This document shows positions 27,074-35,652 of a DNA stretch of 64,000 nucleotides, piece by piece (within the stretch, counting starts at the first letter, position 1; the number at the start of each line of letters is the position of its first letter). The notes below the pieces were generated by a model. It was not told the DNA's origin, searched no databases, and saw only the letters and a list, made by a program, of their open reading frames with translations. Both the position numbers and the translations under genes were made by a program. Origin of the DNA: Methanospirillum stamsii (GTDB lineage: Archaea; Halobacteriota; Methanomicrobia; Methanomicrobiales; Methanospirillaceae); assembly GCF_046244385.1 (NCBI RefSeq), contig NZ_CP176366.1, positions 3,720,001-3,784,000 on the forward strand. Direction: 5' to 3'.

Positions 27074-27439
27074 TCAGGCCGGTGAGAGTTGTATTGCTTT
27101 CTCCTGCCCGATTGCCCAGATAATAAATTCATCCGGTGACGGAAATGATTCTGCAGGATAATCATTTTCAAGTCCGGTGTCTGTTCCAAGTCTGATAACT
27201 TTTGATTCTTCTGAGGGGTGATACCTGTACAGTACCTCAAATTCATTCTCCCGGCCATGGAGTTTGGATATTCCCATCTGGTTAAAACCTACGGCAAGTT
27301 TCCATTCATCCTCCATGATATCAACGAAAACCCTGCCAACCAGGGATTTGTTATTTCTCCGGATCATCACCTTGGTTTCAAATTCTTCAGCAATCTTAGC
27401 GGTTTTAGGCTTCGGGTCATGTCCAACAAATTTTGACAT
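27074..27439 (-). CDS. conserved-looking hypothetical protein upstream of cobO
   Basis: A 121-residue soluble protein (MSKFVGHDPKPKTAKIAEEF...). I do not recognise a family. Notable segments are KVMIRRNNKSLVGRVFVDIM and a C-terminal SPDEFIIWAIGQEKAI. It is first in an apparent two-gene operon with the corrinoid adenosyltransferase, so a link to corrinoid metabolism is possible. Confidence 0.7.
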   Translation of the reverse strand: MSKFVGHDPKPKTAKIAEEFETKVMIRRNNKSLVGRVFVDIMEDEWKLAVGFNQMGISKLHGRENEFEVLYRYHPSEESKVIRLGTDTGLENDYPAESFPSPDEFIIWAIGQEKAIQLSPA

Positions 27440-27771
27440 AGATCAAAATTTATTGTTTATACAGATATACTTTGTGTTAGTACCTAAGATCAAAAATTTT
27501 CCTGGGTTAAATGTAATAATTTCCGGAGGGAAAATGATAATATCTACTTTTTTCTAACTCCATCTCTGTTTTGATCGCGTATGCCAGACTGCTTTTCATT
27601 TATTGATTCTCGGTGTATCAATTCAAGTTCAGTAAACAATGAGATCATATGATCAACTTTTTTTGTTTTAAGGTAAAATATAATTATTATGAACAAGGCT
27701 GGAGATTTTTACTTATCATTACACATTCCCATTTTGCACCTTTTACCAATTCACATAACAATGGAGGAAAA

Positions 27772-28899
27772 ATGCTAAAGTTACTCTTTTTTGGGTGTGG
27801 AACCGGAGATAATCAACTACTCCTTCAGGCGGCAGAAAATTTGCATGAAGAATCCTGTTTTATCGCCGTTACAAGTTATCTTTCTTATGAACTTAACAGG
27901 AAAGAAGAGACATTTACCCAAGCTCTTGGTAACATCCCATCTGCTGATCTTATCATAATCAATCTCCATCGCTCTGTCTCATACTTTAGAGAATTTCCAC
28001 GGATTTTAGAAATAATAGAATCCAAAAAAATTCCGGTTTTCCTAATGAGTACGATAGAAGAGGAGATGGATGAATACCGACGGTTGTTTTCATTCTCCGA
28101 TCCTGATTATCACCAGGTTTATTCATACCTCCATCTTGGAGGATTGCAGAACATGCGGTCACTACTTCTCTGGACATATGTCCGAATTGGAGGAGGGGAC
28201 CTCAGTATTCCAAAACCAGTAAAACCTTCCACTCATGGAATTCATCATCCGGGATGGTACCCGGGTATTCAGATCGCTGAATACCGGATGTTCATCCCTA
28301 AAAAATCCTTGAAAGCGGGAATTCTCTTCTCACAAAGCCTGTACCTATGCAAATCACTGACTGTAGTTGACATGCTCATTTCTTCACTAGAGAATGAGGA
28401 CTTTGACACCATCCCGGTTTATTGTTCATTCGCACCGGATTCAATTCGTGGATCTCCGGGAATCGTGGATATTATCCGTCACTATTTCATGGATGAAAAC
28501 AAAGCAACCATTGATGTGCTAATCGTAATGATGGAGTTATCCCAGGTAAGTATCAATGACCTGGAATCAAAATTGACCGGAATGCAGCAGGATAATCTTT
28601 TCTCTGAACTTGGAGTTCCCGTCCTACAGATCTATACAACAAACCAGAGCTACGAGGAATGGGAAGTAAACATTTCCGGATTATCATCGTTGGAGATCTC
28701 ATCACATGATGTATGGCAGGAATATAACGAACAGATAATTACCGTACCGGTTGCATCTCATGAACAGGAAGAAAACTCCAGAAAGATCCGGGGATTGGAA
28801 GAATATGCAGAAAAAATTGCAAAAATGGCAAAAGCATGGGCTATTCTCCGGAATACTCCGGTTCATGAAAGACAGTTTGCTAAATTTTTAAAAACCTGA
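27772..28899 (+). CDS. stand-alone CobN N-terminal domain homologue
   Basis: 375 residues from ATG 27772, which follows GGAGGA (27763-27768); an upstream in-frame ATG at 27649 lacks such a site. The protein aligns over its whole length with residues 1 to ~380 of the CobN at 41688: LFFGCGTGDN versus LIFIGSGTGEN, GLSSLEISSHDVWQEY versus GLSTMEISSNIVWPEF, and it ends NTPVHERQFAKFL where CobN reads RTPVSERRVAILI and continues for ~860 residues. The GTHGTLEW catalytic region is absent. It probably binds a tetrapyrrole or partner protein without chelatase activity of its own. It faces the BtuF/BtuC pair convergently. Confidence 0.85.
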   Translation: MLKLLFFGCGTGDNQLLLQAAENLHEESCFIAVTSYLSYELNRKEETFTQALGNIPSADLIIINLHRSVSYFREFPRILEIIESKKIPVFLMSTIEEEMDEYRRLFSFSDPDYHQVYSYLHLGGLQNMRSLLLWTYVRIGGGDLSIPKPVKPSTHGIHHPGWYPGIQIAEYRMFIPKKSLKAGILFSQSLYLCKSLTVVDMLISSLENEDFDTIPVYCSFAPDSIRGSPGIVDIIRHYFMDENKATIDVLIVMMELSQVSINDLESKLTGMQQDNLFSELGVPVLQIYTTNQSYEEWEVNISGLSSLEISSHDVWQEYNEQIITVPVASHEQEENSRKIRGLEEYAEKIAKMAKAWAILRNTPVHERQFAKFLKT

Positions 28900-29066
28900 T
28901 ACCCGGAATAATAACGACGATTTTTAAAAAACCTTCAATTTGCATAAATAATCCGGAAATAACATAAACTTTCTTGAAATAATCTCAATTTTTCCGAAGA
29001 AGGCATGAGTAATTTCAATGCAATTTCAGCACGGTGGTTTTTTGTTATTGGACCCAATGATCATTA

Positions 29067-30149
29067 TTATACGCTGACCTCCATTCCCTGCCTGCTTTTT
29101 GAACAAATTACCCAGATTACAACAGGTGCTCCAATCATTGACGTTATAGCATTAAGCGGCAGAGTTATGGGACTTCCCGGAACTGACGCAATAATATCGG
29201 CAGCAAGAGCAAGGCATGCTCCAAGCAGAATACAGGCGGGGATAAGAATGCCATGATTTGCAGTCGCAAAAAGTCCACGACATAAATGGGGGACAGATAT
29301 CCCAATGAATCCTATAGGCCCACAAAAAGCAGTAACAACACCGGAAAGAACCGCAGTGATGATGAAAAGTTCGTTCCTGGTTCTGGATATATCCAGTCCC
29401 ATACTTTGTGCATACTGATCACCTAAGAGAAGAGCATTCAGATGTTTTATAAGAAATATCGCAAATATCAGACCAGAAATCGCAAATATGACAGGTACCT
29501 GGATCTGGTCCCATGTTACTCCCCCAAATGATCCAAAACTCCAGATAGTATATGCCTGAATCCTCTCAGCCAATGCAAAATTCATGAGAATTGAAATGAA
29601 CGAATTAGCCGTGTATCCAAACATGAGTCCAAGGATAAGGATAGTCATGGTATTTTGAATCTTATTTGCGACAGCCAGAATCATGAGTAGAACAAGACCA
29701 GATCCCATTGATGCAGCAATCGCAATACCAATACTCCCAAAAAATCCCATATTTCCCAGAATTGATGAAGCACCTGCTGTTCCAGTAGAGAACACTACCA
29801 GGGCCACACCCAATCCTGCCCCGGCCGAGAGACCAAGAACGTCAGGTCCTGCCAAAGGATTTCTAAAAAGCGTCTGCATTAACAGGCCGGCAACTGCCAG
29901 ACACGCTCCCGCACATGAGCCCAGAACTGCTTTTGGCAGACGGAAATTATAAATTATTGAAACCCAGCTCTCATGTGAACTTCCTTCTCCCATAAGTATC
30001 CGGATAATTTCTGGATGAGGAATTGTTACAGAGCCAAGAATGAGTTCAAGAAAAAAGAGAATGAAAAGGGAGAAGAAAAGGAAACTCATCATCCCGGTCA
30101 TTCTTAATCTAAAATGTCCGGATTTCATCATGTTTAAGGCATGAATCAC
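29067..30149 (-). CDS. FecCD/BtuC-type ABC transporter permease
   Basis: A 360-residue polytopic protein of the iron-siderophore/cobalamin permease family. The signature block FRLPKAVLGSCAGACLAVAG and LMQTLFRNPLAGPDVLG lies at ~70-105, and the family's FIGISVPHLCRGL lies at ~287. The annotated GTG at 30149 follows the binding-protein stop by 4 nt; ATG at 30131 behind AGGTGA is an alternative. No ATPase gene follows, so this pair must borrow one from elsewhere. Confidence 0.93.
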   Translation of the reverse strand: MIHALNMMKSGHFRLRMTGMMSFLFFSLFILFFLELILGSVTIPHPEIIRILMGEGSSHESWVSIIYNFRLPKAVLGSCAGACLAVAGLLMQTLFRNPLAGPDVLGLSAGAGLGVALVVFSTGTAGASSILGNMGFFGSIGIAIAASMGSGLVLLMILAVANKIQNTMTILILGLMFGYTANSFISILMNFALAERIQAYTIWSFGSFGGVTWDQIQVPVIFAISGLIFAIFLIKHLNALLLGDQYAQSMGLDISRTRNELFIITAVLSGVVTAFCGPIGFIGISVPHLCRGLFATANHGILIPACILLGACLALAADIIASVPGSPITLPLNAITSMIGAPVVIWVICSKSRQGMEVSV

Positions 30150-30153
30150 CTAT

Positions 30154-31356
30154 TTACTCCAGGTGCTGATAGTAAACGAGGTTATGATCCGGAACAATTT
30201 CAGGATGGAAAATTTTAATTAAATCTTTAAGAATTATTTCCGGATGAGCAACACCGGTCTCCCAGTAATCATTTCCTCCTCCATTGTTCATCCGTGCATT
30301 GTTATTATAGATAGTATCAGATTTTACCGCTGCAAAATCAGAATACCGGGCATCTTCCCCTAGTAATTCTTTCAATTTTTTCGCAGTTCCCGGGTTTAGC
30401 CAATAATCTGCATCAAGGGCTGTATCATATACCACTTCAAAATCAAGAGGGATACTCCCGGTTGTTTGATCATCAGACCAGAGATAATCTGCACCGGCAT
30501 CATTCAGAAGTTTAGCAACATAACTGTTACCTCCAGCCATATACCAGGTCCCCTGCCTGTTATTGCCAAGAAAAACAGTGGGATTTTCTGTGCTCAGTGC
30601 GGCTACACTTTTTTCCAGCGATAGATAATCATTTTTTATTGTTTCAAAATACTCGTTGGCCTCCTTTTCCTTATTGAAAAATACCGAGATGAATTTTATC
30701 CATTCTGCACGACCAAGTGGATGTTCTTCCATATATTCTGCATTCACCACAACAGGAATTCCCGCTTCCTGTAGCTTTGGATGAGTATCATATTCCGCAA
30801 GGCCGGTTGCATATGTCATGACCAGATCAGGATCCAGTTCGATCATCTTTTCCATATTTATCCCGGTTGCCATCCCGGTTCCACCTCCGGAAACGTCTGC
30901 TACTTTTCCTTCCTGAATCAGGTTCAAAACTTCAGGCGTTGAAATTGTATCAGGGTTAATTGTCCCCTTCAGACAATCGGTTATTCCAAGAATCGGAAGA
31001 TATGGAAGATGTGTTGATGAGAGAGAGACAAACCGTTCAGACGGAATTTCTATTACCTCTTCTCCTTTGCCTAATGAAGGAGGAGTATCATCACGGTTTA
31101 CTAGAACATACGTATATAATTCATCTGAACCTCTCCAGGGATTTGAAACAGTTACTACTTTGTAATCATCATGATACTCAACAGTAAAACCTGTTGCATA
31201 TTCTGGTGTTACCTGATCCACTAAGGACTTTGTTTCCGGCTCCTGATCCCCGGAAACCGAAAAGATAAGCAAGAATCCAAACGCCAGGAAGGCTATGATA
31301 AAAAGCCGAATTGTTTGCACAGAACGTCCATAATTTGCCATGATCAAATTTCCCAT
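30154..31356 (-). CDS. ABC transporter substrate-binding protein (FecB/BtuF type)
   Basis: 400 residues with a signal anchor (LFIIAFLAFGFLLIFSVSG, ~17-35) and the class III binding-protein fold: ERFVSLSSTHLPYLPILG, DPDLVMTY and NPTVFLGNNRQGTWYMAGGN. An unusual 100-residue N-terminal part reads HDDYKVVTVSNPWRGSDELY, typical of the Fe/cobalamin binding-protein branch common in methanogens. It is first in a two-gene operon with the permease. The ligand is unknown: corrinoid, heme-like or chelated metal. Confidence 0.92.
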   Translation of the reverse strand: MGNLIMANYGRSVQTIRLFIIAFLAFGFLLIFSVSGDQEPETKSLVDQVTPEYATGFTVEYHDDYKVVTVSNPWRGSDELYTYVLVNRDDTPPSLGKGEEVIEIPSERFVSLSSTHLPYLPILGITDCLKGTINPDTISTPEVLNLIQEGKVADVSGGGTGMATGINMEKMIELDPDLVMTYATGLAEYDTHPKLQEAGIPVVVNAEYMEEHPLGRAEWIKFISVFFNKEKEANEYFETIKNDYLSLEKSVAALSTENPTVFLGNNRQGTWYMAGGNSYVAKLLNDAGADYLWSDDQTTGSIPLDFEVVYDTALDADYWLNPGTAKKLKELLGEDARYSDFAAVKSDTIYNNNARMNNGGGNDYWETGVAHPEIILKDLIKIFHPEIVPDHNLVYYQHLE

Positions 31357-31413
31357 TACAAATGAAACGTAATTTTAATTAAACTTTTTTTAATTTAATT
31401 ATGGGTTTTTGTA

Positions 31414-31671
31414 TTAAGAATATTTTTCAGGCCAGAGCAATTGAACAATATCGTTACCGTTTATGGCATCAAGGGGGATGCATTTTCCATTAATGGTATC
31501 AGTTAGTTTTTCTACCAGGTATAACAGGGGAAAAGTGCCTTCAGCATGGATGATAAAAAACTGTGCATTCTTATTTCTAGCCAATGCCCAGAGAGCAGAT
31601 TTCCCCGTTCCTTTTTCTTTCCTGATGAAGAATAAATTATTAACAGATACCTTATGAAAAACCCTAACATT
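31414..31671 (-). pseudogene. unrecognised gene fragment without start codon
   Basis: The minus strand is open for 85 codons with protein-like composition (FHKVSVNNLFFIRKEKGTGK... ending LLWPEKYS) but has no ATG, GTG or TTG after the upstream TAG. The apparent + strand frame at 31463-31657 is its shadow. It may be the C-terminal remnant of a lost gene. The GTGKSALWAL segment resembles a P-loop but stands alone. Confidence 0.4.
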
Positions 31672-31779
31672 CTACTATAATTCGGGGGATAATTCTTTCC
31701 GGATATAAAACCTCTTTGTGCATTTCAAAACACAAACCGAATATTACTAATCTCTTTTTTTCAGAGTCTGTTCTCCCAC

Positions 31780-32640
31780 ATGAAAAAAGTTAACCACCAG
31801 AATTATGATGTTGTGCTGAAAGAGGCCTTCTCATTGTTTCATCACAAATCCTTAGATTTTCTCGGCCTTTCACTGCCCCCGATTGTCAGTTTCATGGAGA
31901 CTGAGATTGCCGAAGTCGACACAACCGATGATATGATGGATCTGAATTTTCGTCTTGAAGATGGATCAATCCTTCATCTTGAAGAAGAGACAAATCTCTC
32001 AAGGAAGGATCTGATTCGGTTTGCTCATTATGATCTACGACTGTATAACCGGTACCAGGCAGTAATCCATACGGTAGTTCTCACTCCTTCAACAGGCTCT
32101 CCGGGAACAAAGGTGTTTAATACCGGAAATCTCCAGTATAACGTTATTCAGTTAGTACTCGGAAAGCGTGATGGGGACAGGCTGATTAGCGAGATTCAAT
32201 CTGCACTGGAAAGGGGAGAAACAGTAAATGAACTGGAACTGATTTTTCTACCCCTGATGAAGAGTACTTTTCCACCAGATGCTCTGCTGAGAAAAACAAT
32301 TGAACTAGAAAAACAAATACCAAAGGAAGAAATCCGGAATAAGGTACGAGAGTTAACCCTGATATTAGCAAACAGAATAGTAGATAAAGAAATACTCGAT
32401 GAACTCTGGGAGGAACTACAAATGTTAAAAATTATCAAATATGCAGAAGAGAAAGGAATGATAAAGGGAATTGAGAAAGGAAGAGAAGAAGGAAAAGAAG
32501 AGGGAAAAGAAGAAGAGAGAATGGCAGTTGCGAAAAACCTCTTATCTCTGGGAATGGATGAAGACTTTGTGATACAGGCTACCGGACTTGATAAGAAGTG
32601 TATCAGGACTCTTAAGAAAAGTCTCAATAATTCAATATAA
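31780..32640 (+). CDS. Rpn/PD-(D/E)XK nuclease-family protein
   Basis: 286 residues of the Rpn (recombination-promoting nuclease, transposase_31-like) superfamily. The core strand pair LNFRLEDGSILHLEEETN (~50-67) is followed by RFAHYDLRLYNRY. A C-terminal low-complexity Glu/Lys/Gly stretch (KGIEKGREEGKEEGKEEE) and a GMDEDFVIQATGL helix are usual in this family. It is a probable DNA endonuclease acting in recombination or element maintenance. It stands alone. Confidence 0.8.
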   Translation: MKKVNHQNYDVVLKEAFSLFHHKSLDFLGLSLPPIVSFMETEIAEVDTTDDMMDLNFRLEDGSILHLEEETNLSRKDLIRFAHYDLRLYNRYQAVIHTVVLTPSTGSPGTKVFNTGNLQYNVIQLVLGKRDGDRLISEIQSALERGETVNELELIFLPLMKSTFPPDALLRKTIELEKQIPKEEIRNKVRELTLILANRIVDKEILDELWEELQMLKIIKYAEEKGMIKGIEKGREEGKEEGKEEERMAVAKNLLSLGMDEDFVIQATGLDKKCIRTLKKSLNNSI

Positions 32641-32839
32641 ATACAGGTTCCTTTTTCCTTTAGAATTGTCTTCATATTTTTTTATGAAAATTTTTCACAG
32701 CAATATTTCCTTTATTTATTAACAAATTTTGTTTGATTATCTTCATAAAAAACGAATAAATGAAATATTTTCATTAAATTCAAAATATTTCGGCGAATTA
32801 TTATCATCTTATACATAATATGCAATGCTGGTGGTCATG

Positions 32840-33013
32840 ATGTATGCAAACCTGACCGGACAAAAATTGGAAAAAATTCAGCAGCTGGAAAAAGAACTGG
32901 GAGTTTATCTTTTGGCAGCACCGCATTACAAGAATTTGTCACCAGATGACCTCAAGACCATTAAGGATCTTGAAGGGAAACTAGGAGCTGTTCTTGTAGC
33001 ATACGAAGCCTGA
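32840..33013 (+). CDS. small helical hypothetical protein
   Basis: 57 residues from ATG 32840 (ATG 32825 and 32837 also in frame); GGTGG lies just upstream. Two amphipathic helices are predicted from KLEKIQQLEKELGVYLLA and DDLKTIKDLEGKLGAVLVA, which resemble each other, suggesting a helical hairpin. No family is recognised. An AT-rich 200-bp stretch precedes it. Confidence 0.55.
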   Translation: MYANLTGQKLEKIQQLEKELGVYLLAAPHYKNLSPDDLKTIKDLEGKLGAVLVAYEA

Positions 33014-33072
33014 AAACTCATTCAGGCACCCATTTTTCATGATATCTTTATCCAAATCCGGTTATTCATTCC

Positions 33073-33918
33073 TCATATTCTTCCTTCCCTCATCAGTCGT
33101 TCCCTCAGCTGCGGCGGCATATTTGCCGGAATTTCTCCATCGCCCTTCGTCGCTGATGTCTGGGGTTTAATTACTCCATCAGGAGTGTTAATACTGATAT
33201 CGAGTGTTGTATAACCCCCACTTAACCGGACTATGAAATTACCTTCTTCGTATACAACAAACTCTTTCACTTTTTCACTGCTGAATTCTCGATTATATCC
33301 ATCTTCATGAACAATATTCTGAAAAGAATCCAGAACCGTTACTTTTGCCCATGAAACAAGAGGAGTGCTTTTCGGATGCACCGTGTACCTTACTGAAAAC
33401 GGTCCTTTTTCTACATGAACTTCAAATTCTTTAATGGTAGAATTTAATGGAATTCCTGATTGTGTATATACCGAATTCAGACTGCCTGGTCCGGACCACG
33501 AAGGATTCAGCGAAAAATATATTGATTCCCGTGAAGGGATAAACGCATCTTCAGATAGTGAACTCTCACCCTGAACTACATAGGAAGTGGGCTTTGGATT
33601 GGGAGTTAACAAAGGGTTTGGGAAGATGGGATTATTATTCCCGGATGATGGGATTTTTCCTTCTCGTATGAGTCTCTCCCGGATTTCCGGAGGCATATCC
33701 GGAGGAAATACCTGCTTAACAGTCTCTTCCGGACTTGGTATAATTTCCGGCGTGGATGAGGTTTGTGTCTCTTCGGGTAAAGCTGGATCTCCGGATGTCT
33801 TCTCATCCAAGATAGGCAGCTGGATGCATCCTGCAGAAGAAAGAAACAGGCAGAGTATGATAAGTAATAGGATTGATCCCATTTTCCGGGTTATATGAGA
33901 GAATATTGGTTTTTTCAT
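33073..33918 (-). CDS. secreted lipoprotein with duplicated C-terminal-type motif
   Basis: 281 residues. The signal peptide ends in a lipobox SSAGC (~27-31), so the protein should be anchored to the outer face of the membrane. A Pro/Ser/Thr-rich stretch follows. A beta-rich domain occupies ~120-250 (IKEFEVHVEKGPFSVRYTV, YEEGNFIVRLSGGYTTLDI). The motif PPDMPPEIRERLIREGKIP (~73-91) recurs at the C-terminus as PANMPPQLRERLMREGRI. No function is recognised. It is transcribed away from the pilin genes. Confidence 0.8.
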   Translation of the reverse strand: MKKPIFSHITRKMGSILLLIILCLFLSSAGCIQLPILDEKTSGDPALPEETQTSSTPEIIPSPEETVKQVFPPDMPPEIRERLIREGKIPSSGNNNPIFPNPLLTPNPKPTSYVVQGESSLSEDAFIPSRESIYFSLNPSWSGPGSLNSVYTQSGIPLNSTIKEFEVHVEKGPFSVRYTVHPKSTPLVSWAKVTVLDSFQNIVHEDGYNREFSSEKVKEFVVYEEGNFIVRLSGGYTTLDISINTPDGVIKPQTSATKGDGEIPANMPPQLRERLMREGRI

Positions 33919-34305
33919 GAATAATTTTCTTTAGATGGTGCATTCATTATCGAGAGAGATGAGGGGAGAATACCGTAGGCCGATATCCGGATTAGTTTTT
34001 TTATCCTTAATCAATTCAATTGTTTTAATTTAAAAAGTTTGGTTTTAAGACCAGTACTGAATGAATGTAGCAACCTAAAAAAATCTTGTCATTCCTCTAA
34101 TGGGCTATCCGGAGAATCAGCACATGGTTTATGTCAGTGCGTGTTTTTCATTGAAATGGTATCATCAATGAAAGTATGTTTCAGATTCATTCATATTCTA
34201 ATTAGGGTGCACAATTAAAACACAACTTTTATTTATCTTTAACAAAGATTTTGAACTTAGCTAAGGTTAAATTTACTTAGCACAAAAAGTTTTGAGTGAT
34301 ATTGA
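33919..34305. promoter_or_regulatory. pilin operon upstream region
   Basis: 387 AT-rich bases without a gene between the lipoprotein (minus) and the first pilin (plus). TTTATTTAT at about 34229-34237 could be a TATA box for the pilins. CTTAGCTAAG (about 34257-34266) is a perfect 10-bp palindrome downstream of it. No other feature was recognised. Confidence 0.35.
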
Positions 34306-35031
34306 ATGAGTACGAAAATGAAAGGCAGAATGGATCCGGCGGTTTCTCCGGTGGTTGGAGTTCTCCTCATGCTGGTAGTGACGATTATTATCGCTGCTGT
34401 AGTGAGTGGGTTTGCAGGTGGGCTTGTTGATAACAAAGATAAGACTCCACAAGCAAGTATTGACGCTATTTTAACACAATCTACTACTTTTGGAAATGAA
34501 TATGAACTAGTATTTAAGCATCTTGGTGGAGATCCGATTAATACGAAAAATGTTCAGTTAATCACGACTTGGACTAATTCTACAGGTGTAACAAATTATC
34601 AAAGAACAAGTGCTCCATCTTACAATGACACCACTAGTTTTGAATATAGATCCGGAAGTGAATCTAACTATACCCTCAGTGAATTAAATACACATTACTC
34701 CTATAATGGAACTGACACTTATTATAATGAGCCTTATTTAGTTGTTCCTGGTGATACGCCTGCCGACGGTACTGGACTTGAAACCGAATTGTGGTGGGGT
34801 AATTACATCTTTAAATCTGGAGATGTTGCAAAAATCAGTACAACAAATATGGGGTTAGAGAAAGATTATACTGCCATTTGGGGATCAGGTGGGGTTCAAA
34901 GCGAAAATGAAGCAACACCTGTCATTAAGAACTTCCAGTACCTCACAGAAAATGATATTCTCAATGTCAAATTAATTGACAGTTTAAGCGGTGGTACAAT
35001 ATATGAAAAGAATGTCAATGTGAGGGGGTGA
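34306..35031 (+). CDS. archaeal type IV pilin (Pilin_N)
   Basis: 241 residues. The leader MSTKMKGRMD is followed by the canonical PAVSPVVGVLLMLVVTIIIA helix and the FAGGL exit, the hallmark of euryarchaeal adhesion pilins processed by an EppA/PibD-type peptidase. The extracellular part is Thr/Asn/Tyr-rich with several N-glycosylation sequons. It is 6 nt before a second pilin, so the two are co-transcribed. Confidence 0.92.
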   Translation: MSTKMKGRMDPAVSPVVGVLLMLVVTIIIAAVVSGFAGGLVDNKDKTPQASIDAILTQSTTFGNEYELVFKHLGGDPINTKNVQLITTWTNSTGVTNYQRTSAPSYNDTTSFEYRSGSESNYTLSELNTHYSYNGTDTYYNEPYLVVPGDTPADGTGLETELWWGNYIFKSGDVAKISTTNMGLEKDYTAIWGSGGVQSENEATPVIKNFQYLTENDILNVKLIDSLSGGTIYEKNVNVRG

Positions 35032-35037
35032 TTTACC

Positions 35038-35538
35038 ATGTTAAAATTTAATCAAAAAGATAATGCAGTATCCCCAGTTATTGGTGTTCTGCTCATGCTG
35101 GTTGTAACTATTATTATTGCTGCAGTAGTGAGTGGCTTTGCTGGAGGATTGGCAGGCGGAACTGAAAAAGCTCCTCAAATTGCCCTTGGAGTGGAAGCCA
35201 AATATGGAGAAAGTATTACACTCACTCATGAGGGAGGAGATCCATTATCATGGGCTAACATTGAAATTAAAACTCTCATTCCAACAGGATCAAATAAGGA
35301 TATGAGTTATTCAATAGTAAAAACCAGTGGGACTTATTTACCTACCGGGGATCCAATAAGTGATTATACCGAAGCATTCAAACCTGGAGATTCAGCTCGT
35401 TTCGATTGGGATGATTGTTTCGCAACTAGTTCTTATGGACTAATGGCGCCATCTGCTGGAGATCCGTTAAATGTACAGATATTTGATACAAATTCTGGAA
35501 AAACGATTGTAACTAAACAAGTAAGCGTTCTTCCATGA
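35038..35538 (+). CDS. archaeal type IV pilin (Pilin_N)
   Basis: 166 residues with leader MLKFNQKDN, then AVSPVIGVLLMLVVTIIIAA and SGFAGGL, nearly identical to the first pilin over the helix but with a different head domain (ITLTHEGGDPLSWANIEIKT). It ends 115 nt before the IS701-type element C. Probably the second structural or minor subunit. Confidence 0.92.
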   Translation: MLKFNQKDNAVSPVIGVLLMLVVTIIIAAVVSGFAGGLAGGTEKAPQIALGVEAKYGESITLTHEGGDPLSWANIEIKTLIPTGSNKDMSYSIVKTSGTYLPTGDPISDYTEAFKPGDSARFDWDDCFATSSYGLMAPSAGDPLNVQIFDTNSGKTIVTKQVSVLP

Positions 35539-35594
35539 TGTGTGAGAAAATATTGGAATGACTATATTGCCTATTGCAAAGCCATGCGAGAATT

Positions 35595-35628
35595 GAGAAA
35601 AGATAACCTCTTTTCTCTTCCTTTTTTC
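35595..35628 (+). terminator. pilin operon terminator
   Basis: GAGAAAAGA (35595-35603) pairs perfectly with TCTTTTCTC (35609-35617) around TAACC and is followed by a T-rich run, a good transcription terminator for the two pilins. IS701-type element C landed just beyond it. Confidence 0.6.
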
Positions 35629-35652
35629 TAGTGATTTTCCACCTTAATTTAA

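Noticed and set aside
29005..29256. Plus-strand frame over the permease 3' end
   Set aside because: It lies mostly antisense to a well-supported FecCD permease and shows no family signature.
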